41,104 nucleotides of DNA from Candidatus Jordarchaeia archaeon. GTDB taxonomy: Archaea > Asgardarchaeota > Jordiarchaeia > Jordiarchaeales > Jordiarchaeaceae. Under the pieces are notes generated by a model. That model was given only the letters and a program-made list of their open reading frames with translations. It was not told the origin of the DNA and did no database searches. Of the stretch, positions 16,079 through 25,827 are shown piece after piece. Position 1 is the stretch's first letter. Every line of letters begins with the position of its first letter. The position numbers and the translations under genes were made by a program. The stretch is from positions 1 through 41,104 of the forward strand of contig JAHQXB010000156.1 of assembly GCA_029856435.1 (NCBI GenBank). Reading direction: 5' to 3'.

Positions 16079-16726
16079 TTATAACTTTTTCATGCAGAGG
16101 TACCAGTCTATACACTCGTATCCTTCAGTTAGCCTTTTTTCAGCATCAGCCTGGGTTTTGGGCGCTGGAACAATAACCTTGTCGCCTGGTCTCCAGTTGG
16201 CTGGCGTAGCTACCTTGGCTCTGTCCACGGTTTGCAGAGAGTCCAGAAGTCTCAGAATTTCATCCATGTTTCTTCCAGAAGTTAAGGGATAATATAGCAT
16301 AGCTCTTAGGATGCCTTCAGGATCAATATAGAATACTGTTCTTACGGTTGATGTTTCACTTGTGGCTTTGTGAATCATGTTGTATAGTTTTGCTACCTTC
16401 ATGTCTAGGTCTGCAATAACTGGGAATGGTATTTTTACCCCTTGTTTCTCTTCGATGTTTCTCACCCAGGCTATGTGGGAATAGAGGCTGTCAATGCTTA
16501 ACCCGATAAGTTGGGTGTTTCTTTTTTGTAGTTCGGGCCATATTTTGGCAAATGCAACGAATTCTGTGGTGCATACGGGTGTGAAGTCTGCCGGGTGGGA
16601 GAACAGAATTACCCACTTTCCTCTAAAATTAGATAGTTTTATTGGTCCATGTGTGGTTGTTGCTTCAAAATCGGGTGCTGGTTTTCCAATTTCTATAAAA
16701 TGTTTTTCTTCTTCTGTTTTTTCCAT
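16079..16726 (-). CDS. Peroxiredoxin (archaeal Prx6-type)
   Basis: 215 aa. The peroxidatic Cys52 lies in PVCTTE, with FSHPADFTP before it. The C-terminal ECIDWYLCMKKL carries C205 and C211, matching the C50/C207/C213 layout of the archaeal thioredoxin-peroxidase-like Prx6 group. It reduces H2O2 and organic peroxides in the cytoplasm. ATG 16726 follows GGAGGAGG at nine bases. A perfect 24-bp palindrome centred on a TATA-like core sits 26 bp upstream. The gene lies between two Fur/PerR genes, which suggests direct peroxide control. Confidence 0.95.
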   Translation of the reverse strand: MEKTEEEKHFIEIGKPAPDFEATTTHGPIKLSNFRGKWVILFSHPADFTPVCTTEFVAFAKIWPELQKRNTQLIGLSIDSLYSHIAWVRNIEEKQGVKIPFPVIADLDMKVAKLYNMIHKATSETSTVRTVFYIDPEGILRAMLYYPLTSGRNMDEILRLLDSLQTVDRAKVATPANWRPGDKVIVPAPKTQADAEKRLTEGYECIDWYLCMKKL

Positions 16727-16751
16727 AATTTGTTTGCCTCCTCCATGTTTG

Positions 16752-16775
16752 AACCTAAATTTATAAATTTAGGTT
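16752..16775 (-). promoter_or_regulatory. 24-bp perfect palindrome over the peroxiredoxin TATA box
   Basis: AACCTAAATTTA and its exact reverse complement meet with no spacer. The centre, TTTATAAA, would serve as the TATA box for the minus-strand peroxiredoxin gene. A repressor bound here would block TBP. PerR or Fur boxes are palindromes of about this length, so one of the two flanking regulators is the natural candidate. The palindrome is seen directly; the regulator assignment is inference. Confidence 0.6.
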
Positions 16776-17023
16776 TTCTAGGAGCTTAGATGATAAAAAA
16801 TATTTGTTAATTTTTGTTTTTAATTAAGAATAAATATTATTTAAATATTTTGCTTATTTGGCTGAAATGAACGAGGCTCCAACACAACGATTCACACAAT
16901 CGTATCTGCAAAACTTTTTATGTTTTAAAGTTTCGTTTCATATAGTATAGTAATGAATATCAACTAAAAATCAATTCAAAGTATATTAATGTTAGGGTTT
17001 ATTGGATAGGTGGGACAATCATT

Positions 17024-17449
17024 ATGTCGAGTCTGCAAGAATTCATAGACTATCTCAGAAGTAGGGGATACAAGGTAACACCCCAGAGGCTAGAAATATT
17101 CAAAACAGTAAAATCTATGAGAAATCATCCCAACGTATATATGATTTACCAAGAGGTAAAAAAGAAGAATCCCACTATAAGTCCAGCAACGGTTTACAAA
17201 ACATTAGAGGTATTAGAGAGAGTCGGAGAGATTCAGGCAGTTTGTCAGATAGACGGCAAAACAGTATATGACACTAAGCTAAGCCCTCACATAAACATTC
17301 ACTGCCTAAAATGCCATAAGATAAAAGATGTAGAATCCGATTTAGTCGAAAGATTGGTAAAGGAAGTTCAAATAAAAAGTGGAGCCAGAATCGTTAGTCA
17401 AAGCATAAACTTTTTTGGGTACTGCTCCAAATGTGCGGATGAAAAATAG
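17024..17449 (+). CDS. Fur/PerR-family regulator 2
   Basis: 141 aa, a paralogue of the regulator at 15566. The same helix-turn-helix (SRGYKVTPQRLEIFKTV, NPTISPATVYKTLEVL) and two zinc-binding C-x2-C pairs (IHCLKCHK and GYCSKC) are present. ATG 17024 has a GGTGGG upstream. The two copies differ mainly in the C-terminal half (ESDLVERLVKEVQIKSG here), which could give different metal or peroxide responses. The upstream 16776-17023 region is AT-rich and shared with the peroxiredoxin promoter, so both genes may respond together. Confidence 0.9.
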   Translation: MSSLQEFIDYLRSRGYKVTPQRLEIFKTVKSMRNHPNVYMIYQEVKKKNPTISPATVYKTLEVLERVGEIQAVCQIDGKTVYDTKLSPHINIHCLKCHKIKDVESDLVERLVKEVQIKSGARIVSQSINFFGYCSKCADEK

Positions 17450-17506
17450 CAGTCGTAAATTGGAGGAAGCTTTTCTAAATCGTGTTATGAAATACCATGT
17501 TCCGGA

Positions 17507-18316
17507 TTAAGCCTTTTTCGTCTTCTTTTCGGATTCTTCGATGAAGTAGAGTATTGCGTCTATGAAGAAATCTTTTCTTTCCAGAAGTGCGGCGTGGCCG
17601 GCGAAGGGGATGAGGGCGATTTGCGAGTTTGGGATTTGCCTGTGGATAAATTCTGCTTCTTCAACAGGCACCACTTCGTCTTCTCTGCCATGAATGATTA
17701 GTGTTGGTACCTTGATTTTCTTTATTTCTGTTTCCAATGTCAAGGGGCTCTTCATGTAGCCTTGCTGAATCTTTGCTACGGTTGTAGGGTCTCGGGTTCT
17801 CATAGAATCTGCGAATTTTTTCACTTCGTCTTTGTGTCTACGCACGAACATGGGGTGGAAGATATCTTTTATCTCGGTTTCAATGTATGCTTCCAATCCC
17901 TTTTCGGTGAGGGCCTTGGCCCATCTTGCACCCACTTCAATGGTTTTGGGGGGTATTCGCGCTGCAGTGTCTATGAGGATTAGTCCTTTTACTTTTTCTG
18001 GGTGGTTTAATGCCATTTTTAGAGCCACAAAGCCGCCCATGCTCACACCACATATGTAAGCCTTATCTATTTTTAATGTGTCCAAGAGGGCTGCTACATC
18101 ATCTGCAAACATGTCTTGAGTGTAGGGTTGGTTTGGCTTCTCGGATTTTCCATGTCCTCTCAAATCTACAGCTATACACCTAGCTTCCTTGGAGAGTTCG
18201 GGTATCAAAGATGCCCATTCAGTTGAGTCTCCTCCCATTCCATGAATTAAAAGCAATACGGGTCCTTTTCCCTCATCTTCATAATGCATTTCAAAATCAT
18301 TTACTTTGGTCTTCAA
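17507..18316 (-). CDS. Alpha/beta-hydrolase
   Basis: 269 aa with a complete catalytic triad: nucleophile S92 in GVSMGG, the acid in HGREDEVVP and the histidine in FAGHAAL. IHGMGGDSTEW forms the oxyanion region. Similar to MhpC/PcaD-like carboxylic-ester, lactone or C-C hydrolases; the substrate is unknown. No signal peptide, so cytoplasmic. It converges with the second Fur gene and precedes malQ on the same strand, but a 73-bp AT-rich gap suggests an independent promoter. Confidence 0.82.
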   Translation of the reverse strand: MKTKVNDFEMHYEDEGKGPVLLLIHGMGGDSTEWASLIPELSKEARCIAVDLRGHGKSEKPNQPYTQDMFADDVAALLDTLKIDKAYICGVSMGGFVALKMALNHPEKVKGLILIDTAARIPPKTIEVGARWAKALTEKGLEAYIETEIKDIFHPMFVRRHKDEVKKFADSMRTRDPTTVAKIQQGYMKSPLTLETEIKKIKVPTLIIHGREDEVVPVEEAEFIHRQIPNSQIALIPFAGHAALLERKDFFIDAILYFIEESEKKTKKA

Positions 18317-18389
18317 ATTTCTAACCCTCTTCTTAGTTTAAACTTTTACAGTTTTATGAAATATACCTTTTTAAAATATTAATGAATAT

Positions 18390-19913
18390 TTATTTAAAGT
18401 TTTCCCCAGTTTTTAGAGTCCTCCCATAAATTTCTGTCATTTCGCGTAGCTTAGCAGCCACTTTTGAAGTTATCAGTTCCGGTGATAGTCGCCACTTATA
18501 ATTGCCTTCTGTGGTTGCCGGTTTATTCATCCGAGCCTCTTGACCCAAACCTAAGATGTCCTGAATAGGTATTATGGTTGTGTTAGCAACTGACATCATT
18601 GCAAGCCGCACAAACTCCCAGTTTACATTCAGAGAAGATACTTTGCGCCCAATGTACTTGGAGACTCTTTCTTTTTCCTGTGGCGTTGCTTCGTTATCAA
18701 ACCATCCCCTCACCGTATTATTATCATGGGTTCCGGTGTAAACTATACATTCTCTAATGTGGTTGTGTGGAGCGTAGGGATTTGTGGGAAGATCTTCGCT
18801 GAATGCGAATAGAAGTACACGCATTCCTGGTAGGTTGAAGCGACGCATGAGTTCCCTTACATCGTCAGTAATCACACCCAAGTCTTCTGCTATGATGGGC
18901 AGATTGGAGAAGTGCCTAAGAAGTGTGGAAAAGAAATCCTCTCCGGGTCCTGGTACCCATCTACCATTTATGGCTGTTTTTTCACCTGCAGGGACTTCCC
19001 AATATCCGGCAAAGCCTCGAAAGTGGTCAATGCGCACCCAATCATAAAGCTTTAAAGTGTGCTCCATTCTTTGAATCCACCAAGCGTAGTTGTCCTGCTT
19101 TATTACATCCCACCGGTAGACGGGGTTCCCCCAGAGTTGACCCGTGCTGCTGAAATAGTCTGGGGGAACACCGGAAACATATAGTGGCCTTTTTTCTTCA
19201 TCTAGTTTGAAAATTTGGGGGTTTCTCCACACATCTACACTGTCGTAATGGACGTAGATGGGTATGTCGCCTATGATTTGGATGCCTTTCTGGTTGCAAT
19301 ATTTTTTAAGGGAGAACCACTGTTTAAAGAAGAGGTACTGAAGGTACTTTTCTCTCTCTACTCTATCCTGGAGTTCTTCCCTTAATTTTTGTAGGGCTTC
19401 TGGTTGCCTGTTTCTTATTTCTATTGGCCACTCACTCCAAACTTTTCCTTGGAAGCGCGCCTTCGCAGCCATGAAAAGTGAGTAGTCCTCAACCCAGTAC
19501 GCATTTTCTTCACAGAACTTTTCATACTCGTGGAGACTTGTTTTTTCCGTCTTGAAGTGTTGGTAAGCTCTGTCAAAAATATGGTTCTTGAAGCGGATGA
19601 CTTCTGGATAATCAATAATATTTTTTGGAAAAGTAGGTATGGGTTCCACATCCTCTTTTTTAATTAGTCCTTCACTGAGAAGCAGGTCTGGGCTGATAAA
19701 CAAGTTGTTTCCCGCAAAAGCTGAGAAACTGTTGTAGGGCGTGTTGCCAAAGGAGGGATCCGTAGGAGTTAATGGGAGAATCTGCCAGTAACTCTGCCTA
19801 GTTTCGACTAAGAAGTCCACAAATCTGTAGGCCCATGGGCCGAAGTCGCCGATTCCGTAGGGTGATGGTATTGACAGAATGGGGAGAAGAATCCCACAGG
19901 CTCTTTTGTTCAA
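18390..19913 (-). CDS. malQ: 4-alpha-glucanotransferase (GH77)
   Basis: 507 aa, typical of the shorter GH77 enzymes. Catalytic D296 in WVRIDHFRGF, acid/base E343 in IIAEDLG and D397 in GTHDNN are all present. GVPPDYFSSTGQLWGNP forms the conserved substrate-binding segment. It moves maltosyl or longer glucan units between alpha-1,4 chains and can release glucose, feeding GlgP or remodelling glycogen. TTG 19913 is the start, behind AGGAGG. It probably once continued the minus-strand treS-glgB-GH57 operon but is now separated from it by a dead tnpB copy. Confidence 0.95.
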   Translation of the reverse strand: MNKRACGILLPILSIPSPYGIGDFGPWAYRFVDFLVETRQSYWQILPLTPTDPSFGNTPYNSFSAFAGNNLFISPDLLLSEGLIKKEDVEPIPTFPKNIIDYPEVIRFKNHIFDRAYQHFKTEKTSLHEYEKFCEENAYWVEDYSLFMAAKARFQGKVWSEWPIEIRNRQPEALQKLREELQDRVEREKYLQYLFFKQWFSLKKYCNQKGIQIIGDIPIYVHYDSVDVWRNPQIFKLDEEKRPLYVSGVPPDYFSSTGQLWGNPVYRWDVIKQDNYAWWIQRMEHTLKLYDWVRIDHFRGFAGYWEVPAGEKTAINGRWVPGPGEDFFSTLLRHFSNLPIIAEDLGVITDDVRELMRRFNLPGMRVLLFAFSEDLPTNPYAPHNHIRECIVYTGTHDNNTVRGWFDNEATPQEKERVSKYIGRKVSSLNVNWEFVRLAMMSVANTTIIPIQDILGLGQEARMNKPATTEGNYKWRLSPELITSKVAAKLREMTEIYGRTLKTGENFK

Positions 19914-19967
19914 ATTAGCATCCTCCTTCTACATGAGAAAGAATTACCCTCTTTATGCCTTAAATTA

Positions 19968-21177
19968 GTGTTGGGATTGTAGTCTTCATGGTCAAAGGCA
20001 GACACATGTAGACCCGAGGCTTCACCACGTCATCCACACCCCTCACGGACTCATAAGGGTCACTCTGCTCCACCCCCATTAAGGGCAACCACCCACAAAA
20101 GAGTCGAACCCTTTTTGTGGGGAAGCTCCTCTCACCCTTGTGGTAGATGTTTATGCAGGCGTTTAAGCTGCCGGCATATTTTGAAGCCACAGTAGGGACA
20201 CCTGAAAACCCTCTGGCTCCTTAGAACTTTATTCAGTCCTCCGCATCTGCTGCAGTTTTTCGAGGTGTACCCTAGGCTGACCTCTACAACTGGAGCCCAG
20301 CTCCTCATCAGGGAGACCAGTAGCCGCCAGTCAGCCTCCCCCAGCCTGCGGTTCCACTTCTTGTGGTGTTTCCTTTGCATTTTTCTTCTCCAGTTTTTCA
20401 AACCCGTGCGGGGAAGGCGGTGGCCAGGTGTTTTACCGGGAGACACAAGTAGTTTTTTACGCGGCCCCTCCATCTTCTTGCGTATTTCTGTTAGAGTTTC
20501 CTTCCCCTGGCCCGGTTTCTGGAGTATACCCGGTTTATGTGGCTTAGCTTTTTTGGTATGTAGTGTGTAGGGGTTTCAGGTCTATTTTTATCCATTCCCA
20601 GCGGGGTGAGAAACCATCAAGGGAGTGCAGGTTTGAGTCCCAGCATATTGCGTCCGCAAACCCTTTTTGGGGGCTGGCCTCCACTGGTATGTGGATTTTT
20701 GTGGGTGTTGGTATGGGTCTCCCTATTCTTCCTGCGGGGGAAGTATCTTCGGGAAGGTTCTATGGTCACATAGTGGTGGGGTTTTATGGTTATGCATAGT
20801 TTTTCTCCGCTTATCTTCATGAGTGTTTGTTTCACTCTTGCGGAGAGGCGTCTGACCACGTGTTCTCTCCTTTTTTTCTTTTTCCTTGGGTATAGTTTCT
20901 TTTCTAGGGGTTTATGGTGGAAGAGGCGGTTTTTATTGCTGAGTCCACCCAGTGCCGGGCGTACCTTCACTCTTTAAGGTATTTTTCCCCTTTTTTTCTT
21001 GGAGGTGTAGCTGGAGCTGTGGGGAGCAGGCGCTTCTGCTTCTTGCCCCTTTAATGGTTTCTCCTTCCACTGGATGTTGTTCCATATGTCTGTGATTGTC
21101 GGGTTGAGTATGGTGAGGTGGGCTTGGGGGAACTGGTCTAGTTGGTGGTTGTGGGGGAGGGTGTAGGTCTTCGTCAT
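19968..21177 (-). pseudogene. tnpB: Degraded tnpB (IS605 OrfB) transposase-like gene
   Basis: Pieces of an archaeal TnpB lie in order on the minus strand. The N-terminus MTKTYTLPHNHQLDQFPQAH starts at 21177. A middle part follows after an in-frame TAA at 20974-20976. A RuvC-I-like WIKIDLKPLHTTY is read near 20610, then the zinc ribbon NCSRCGG...FRCPYCGF (~20200), and finally LNACINIYHKGE (~20150) in another frame. At least three frame changes and one stop separate them. After the zinc ribbon the expected IDRQ reads ICRQ, so a catalytic aspartate is also lost. The 3' side has some guide-RNA-like sequence but no intact terminal hairpin. A fossil copy of the same element type as at 1-121, inserted between malQ and the GH57 gene. 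Confidence 0.85.
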
Positions 21178-21289
21178 GGTTTTTTCGCCTTTTTTGGTTG
21201 CCTCTTTTTGGTTTTTGGTTAGTCTCCCTCTATTTTTGGGTTTTTGACTATTTAAGTCCATTTATTTTGAAACTGTTACAAACGGCTTT

Positions 21290-23713
21290 TTATACACATT
21301 TCACTCCTAAAAATTCTCCTAGTTCATTGAAGTGATCCAACCACTTTTTTGCGTTGGGGTTGGTTTCTGCTTTTTTCTGCATGGGGCCGCAGAGCTTTTT
21401 TCCTACTGAGAAATATATGTTTTGGGCTTTCCAGAGGTTCAGTTCTAAGGGAAACACGCTTAAAATATTAAGGGTTTTCACTATGGTTTCAAGCAGAGAG
21501 TCATCTTGAGGTGCCTGTGCGAGTCTTTCCATGAGTTTATTAATTTTCTGGCTCGCCACAAATCCTATGTCGGTTTTGTCTGGTTCTATTGTTCTCTTCT
21601 TCATTTCTGAAACCAATTTTTGTAACTCGTCAATATTGAAGTCTTCGTCCTCCAGCGATTTACGTAGAGCATTAATCAATGTGAACTCAATAACTGCAGC
21701 TAGAGTTTGGGGCGGGGAAATCCCCATCTCGTTTAGGGTTTGGATAATGGGATAATTGTTTTTGTATATTTGGAAAAATAAGTTTTCTATCTTTTTTTGT
21801 GTGGGTTCAAGCATTTTGTTTAAAATTTTTATCTGTTCGTCTCTGAAAAGATGAGAAAGGGAATAAACCTGTTTTCCAAAATATTTATTGATTAATTCGG
21901 CAACTTGGGGGAAGTCACCCTTTAGAAAGGCCTTTTCGGTCCCTTTACGCATTTGGGAAAAAGACTTGCGATCCATGAATTCGCGGACTCCCACCATCAG
22001 GTTTTGGTCTCCGAAATGCAGAACTGCAAAACTCACCACACTTTCTTCCCAAGTAATATCGGAACGCAAACGTACTCTGCCCACGGCAAATTTTTTATTT
22101 CCCGCCTCCAGACTCTCATATGCCTCATTCTTGGCGGTGTAGCAGTATACTTTTTGGGTTTCCCGATACTCTCCAAAAATAGAGGACATGGCGTAGTGCG
22201 CTCCCACCCTAAGCAAATCAGTAATGGAGGGTCTCACCAACATATTGTATACTTGGGCTCCGTTTTGATACTCGGGTATGTTACTCGGTGCCTTTTCAAG
22301 TATTTTGAGATAGTCGGGTTCCAGATCCACGCCGCATAGTTCCTTAGCAAGCTGCATAGCGCGGGCAGCGTATCTCATCACTTGGATAGATTCAATGCCT
22401 GAAATTTCATCAAAGAACCAACCGCAACTCGTATACATAAGCAGGGCGTTTCTCTGCATCTCCAAGAGCTTGAGAACCTTTACCTTTTCCTCCTTGGATA
22501 GTTGCTTTTTGCTATGCTTGGAGAGGAATTGCTCCACATTCTCAACTGAGCGGTTGAGAATAACTTCAATGTAATCGTCCCTCGCCTTCCAAGGGTCTTG
22601 GAAGTATCGGGCTGTTTCCTTTTCGTAGATGAGTTTGACTCTGTCGCCTAGCCAGTCCATCGCCTCGCGTAGGGGTTTTCTCCATTCTTGTTTAAACTTT
22701 GGTTCAGACCCCATTCTGCATCCACAATCACCTCTCCACCTTTCAACACCATGAAAGCAGCTCCAAGATGTGTTTTCAATGATTTCCACTTCATATGTGG
22801 GGGGATTCTTTTCCAGATATTCACCGTATATTGTAATTTTAGCCAGATTTCTTGATTCTATATAGTATAGGCAATAGGAGAGAGCCATATCCCCAAATTT
22901 CAGGTGGTGACCATAAGTTTCTCCATCAGTGGCAATGTGTACAATTTGGGGTTGCCTCTGAGCTTGGGAAAAGCTCCTAACAATTTTTAACGCGAAGTTC
23001 TCTCCATTTTTCAAAAGGTCGCCGAAGGCAACATCCAGGGACACCGATTGGTCGTAGAAGAAGATACATATCGACCTTCCTGAGGGAAGCCTGCACAGGT
23101 AGGGCATTTTGGGATTAATATTTCCCCCCATAACATTATTCCATTTTTCTTCTCCAATTTTTCTGACCCGACTGGCTTGGTGAGGCGCAAGGATGGTGAA
23201 TTTTATACCATATTCCGCCATTATGTCTAGCGTTTCAAGATCCACAGCAGTCTCAGGGAGCCACATGCCTTCTGGTTTCCTACCAAAACGGTGCTCAAAA
23301 TCCCTTATTCCCCAAACCACCTGGGTGCGCTTATCTCTGCTATCGGCAAGGGGCATTATCATGTGATTATAAACCTGAGCAATGGCAGGCCCATGCTCCG
23401 AATACTTCTTCCGGCATTCCTTATCGGTTTCAATAATTGCTTGGTAAACTTCGGGTGCATGTCTCTCCAGCCATAAAAGTAGTGTTGGACCAAAATCAAA
23501 ACTAATTTTTGAATAGTTGTTCACGATCTCGATAATCTTCCTATCACTGTTAAGGATGCGGGAGGCTGTGTTGGGAGCATAACACTCAGCAGTTATTTTT
23601 TCGTTCCAATCATGGTAGGGGCGAGCTCCCTCTTGGAGTTCAACCTCTTCCAGCCAAGGGTTTTCCCTAGGCGGCTGATAAAAGTGACCGTGAATACAAA
23701 CATAATAACTCAC
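21290..23713 (-). CDS. GH57-family alpha-glucan-acting protein
   Basis: 807 aa. The N-terminal GH57 barrel starts with HGHFYQPPREN. MWLPETAVD (E154, candidate nucleophile) and ATDGETYGHH (D263, candidate acid/base) are both present, as is the aromatic-rich WSCFHGVERWRGDCGC. The long C-terminal half is mostly helical, of the DUF3536 type found in this GH57 subgroup. Activity could be amylase, 4-alpha-glucanotransferase or debranching-like; the sequence alone does not settle it. GTG 23713 has GGAGG upstream. It lies in the alpha-glucan cluster, 145 bp after glgB, and no signal peptide is seen, so it acts on cytoplasmic glycogen. Confidence 0.88.
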   Translation of the reverse strand: MSYYVCIHGHFYQPPRENPWLEEVELQEGARPYHDWNEKITAECYAPNTASRILNSDRKIIEIVNNYSKISFDFGPTLLLWLERHAPEVYQAIIETDKECRKKYSEHGPAIAQVYNHMIMPLADSRDKRTQVVWGIRDFEHRFGRKPEGMWLPETAVDLETLDIMAEYGIKFTILAPHQASRVRKIGEEKWNNVMGGNINPKMPYLCRLPSGRSICIFFYDQSVSLDVAFGDLLKNGENFALKIVRSFSQAQRQPQIVHIATDGETYGHHLKFGDMALSYCLYYIESRNLAKITIYGEYLEKNPPTYEVEIIENTSWSCFHGVERWRGDCGCRMGSEPKFKQEWRKPLREAMDWLGDRVKLIYEKETARYFQDPWKARDDYIEVILNRSVENVEQFLSKHSKKQLSKEEKVKVLKLLEMQRNALLMYTSCGWFFDEISGIESIQVMRYAARAMQLAKELCGVDLEPDYLKILEKAPSNIPEYQNGAQVYNMLVRPSITDLLRVGAHYAMSSIFGEYRETQKVYCYTAKNEAYESLEAGNKKFAVGRVRLRSDITWEESVVSFAVLHFGDQNLMVGVREFMDRKSFSQMRKGTEKAFLKGDFPQVAELINKYFGKQVYSLSHLFRDEQIKILNKMLEPTQKKIENLFFQIYKNNYPIIQTLNEMGISPPQTLAAVIEFTLINALRKSLEDEDFNIDELQKLVSEMKKRTIEPDKTDIGFVASQKINKLMERLAQAPQDDSLLETIVKTLNILSVFPLELNLWKAQNIYFSVGKKLCGPMQKKAETNPNAKKWLDHFNELGEFLGVKCV

Positions 23714-23858
23714 AGAACTGCCTCCATATCTAACGCTGTTCTTTAGAACATTTCACAAATATTGGTTTCTATTTCTCCTCGCCGAAATCTTAGGGTTCCT
23801 CCACAAATATTCTGGGATGCCATTATATTCCTAAACCAGAAGGTTTTCGTTCCCATTT

Positions 23859-25754
23859 TTAGGGTTTCCATTTAAGGAAGAGGGCTCCTAGGGGTGGTAG
23901 GGTAAAGGATATGGAGTAGGGTCTATAGTTCCAAGGAATCATTTTGGCCTTGACTTTGGTGTTCTTGACCAGTCCGCTTCCTCCATATTTTTTGTCATCG
24001 CTGTTTAACACTAGTCTCCAAGTTCCGTCTACCGGAACCCCAACCCTATATTTGTAGCGTGGAACCGGGGTAAAGTTACAGATCACCAGCAGTATGTCCT
24101 TTGTGGTTCTGCCTTTTCTTATGAAGCTTATTACACTCTGCTCCCAGTCAGCAAGATTTATCCATTCAAAACCTTCCTTTTCAAAATCGACTTCGTATAG
24201 GACTGGTTCCCTAATGTAAAACGCGTTTAAATCTTTCACCCATTGCTGGAGGCCCCTGTGTAGTGGATACTGAAGAAGTTGCCAATCTAGGCTTGAATCA
24301 TGATTCCATTCCCTCCACTGCCCAAATTCTCCCCCCATGAATAGAAGCTTTTTGCCCGGATGAGCATACATGTAACCAAATAGTAGGCGTAGGTTTGCAA
24401 ATTTCTGCCACTCATCTCCAGGCATCTTTCCTAGGAGAGAGCCCTTACCATAAACCACCTCATCATGTGAGAGGGGGAGTATAAAGTTTTCTGAGAACGC
24501 ATACCATAAGCTAAACGTGAGTGTGTTGTGGTGATATTTGCGATGAATGGGTTCTTTGGACATATATTCGAGGGTGTCATGCATCCAACCCATATTCCAC
24601 TTCATGCCAAAACCCAAGCCTCCCACATAAGTGGGCCTTGAAACTTGGGGCCAAGCGGTTGACTCCTCAGCTATGGTTTGAACATCGGGAAAATTCCCGT
24701 AAACCACCTCATTCATTCTGCGTATGAAACTAATTGCTTCAAGGTTTTCTTTGCCACCAAACTGGTTAGGAATCCATTCACCGTTCTTTCGAGAATAATC
24801 AAGGTAAAGCATGGATGCCACAGCGTCCACCCTTACTCCATCAACATGGTACTTTGACAGCCAGAATAGAATGCTACTAATGAGAAAGGCGGGCACCTCG
24901 TTCCGAGCATAGTTAAATATGAAACTGTTCCAGTCGGGATGGAATCCTCTCCTTGGATCCTCATATTCATAGAGGTGTGTGCCATCAAAAAAGCCTAGAC
25001 CGTGTTCATCGGTTGGGAAGTGTGAAGGAACCCAATCAAGGAAAACTCCAATGTTATTCTGGTGGAGGCAGTCAATGAGATACATAAAGTCCTGAGGCGT
25101 ACCATATCGACTTGTGGGAGCAAAATATCCCGTTATTTGATACCCCCAAGAGCCATAAAAGGGATGTTCCATAATCGGTAAAAATTCCACATGTGTAAAC
25201 CCCATATCCTGCATATAGTCCACTAGGTACTTGGCCATTTCTCTATAGGTGAGAGACCTATTGTTTTCTTCGGGAACTTTTCGCCATGATCCTAAGTGGA
25301 CTTCGTAAACGGCTATTGGAGAATTGAGCGAATTGTACTTGTAACGGTTGCTCATCCACTCCGCATCCTTCCACTCATATTCTAAATCCCAAACAATAGA
25401 AGCAGTTTTGGGTGGAACCTCACAGTAAAAGGCGAATGGGTCTGCCTTATCCACTTTATATTTATTGAACTTTGATTCAATATGGTATTTGTATAGAGCT
25501 CCTTTGCCGACGCCCGGAATGAATCCCTCAAAGATGCCTGAACCATCCCATCTCACCCCTAAGGGAGATTCCTCCGGATCCCATCCGTTGAAGTCGCCAA
25601 TCACAGAAACACGTTCCGCATTGGGGGCCCAGACCGCAAAGTAGGTGCCACTGCCCTCATTCACTGTAAGGATATGAGCGCCCAGTTTTTCGTAGAGTCG
25701 GTAATGGGTTCCCTCCTTGAAAAAATAGGTGTCATGGTCTGTGATGAGACCCAC
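23859..25754 (-). CDS. glgB: 1,4-alpha-glucan branching enzyme (GH13)
   Basis: 631 aa from GTG 25754. An N-terminal CBM48-type module ([23 protein letters not shown]) precedes the GH13 barrel. It has D310 in [10 protein letters not shown]363 in TIAEES and the third acid in [12 protein letters not shown], and a C-terminal beta domain. It introduces alpha-1,6 branches into glycogen. The start is uncertain: GTG 25754 has no ribosome binding site, while a strong AAGGAGG lies at 25813-25819 with no ATG/GTG/TTG at proper distance. An in-frame ATT at 25805 would add a basic 17-residue leader ([17 protein letters not shown]). The treS-maltokinase stop is ~20 bp upstream of the preferred start region, so the two are co-transcribed. 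Confidence 0.95.
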   Translation of the reverse strand: MGLITDHDTYFFKEGTHYRLYEKLGAHILTVNEGSGTYFAVWAPNAERVSVIGDFNGWDPEESPLGVRWDGSGIFEGFIPGVGKGALYKYHIESKFNKYKVDKADPFAFYCEVPPKTASIVWDLEYEWKDAEWMSNRYKYNSLNSPIAVYEVHLGSWRKVPEENNRSLTYREMAKYLVDYMQDMGFTHVEFLPIMEHPFYGSWGYQITGYFAPTSRYGTPQDFMYLIDCLHQNNIGVFLDWVPSHFPTDEHGLGFFDGTHLYEYEDPRRGFHPDWNSFIFNYARNEVPAFLISSILFWLSKYHVDGVRVDAVASMLYLDYSRKNGEWIPNQFGGKENLEAISFIRRMNEVVYGNFPDVQTIAEESTAWPQVSRPTYVGGLGFGMKWNMGWMHDTLEYMSKEPIHRKYHHNTLTFSLWYAFSENFILPLSHDEVVYGKGSLLGKMPGDEWQKFANLRLLFGYMYAHPGKKLLFMGGEFGQWREWNHDSSLDWQLLQYPLHRGLQQWVKDLNAFYIREPVLYEVDFEKEGFEWINLADWEQSVISFIRKGRTTKDILLVICNFTPVPRYKYRVGVPVDGTWRLVLNSDDKKYGGSGLVKNTKVKAKMIPWNYRPYSISFTLPPLGALFLKWKP

Positions 25755-25802
25755 ATCATACCTTACCTTTTCGTCTTTTCTTCGTCTCCGTTTCCGCTTT
25801 GG

Positions 25803-25819
25803 AATTTTGAAACCTCCTT
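25803..25819 (-). promoter_or_regulatory. Strong ribosome binding site facing an ATT codon (glgB)
   Basis: Minus-strand AAGGAGG (25813-25819) is followed by seven bases and ATT (25805-25803), in frame with glgB. Spacing is ideal for initiation, yet no canonical start codon is there and the first GTG is ~50 bp further. ATT is a rare but documented initiator in prokaryotes. The alternative is a recent mutation or a sequencing change of a former ATG. Confidence 0.4.
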
Positions 25820-25827
25820 TTAACTTG

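Noticed and set aside
20265..20977. Plus-strand frames of 60-130 codons over the tnpB remnant
   Set aside because: All are antisense to recognisable TnpB fragments and have no domain of their own.
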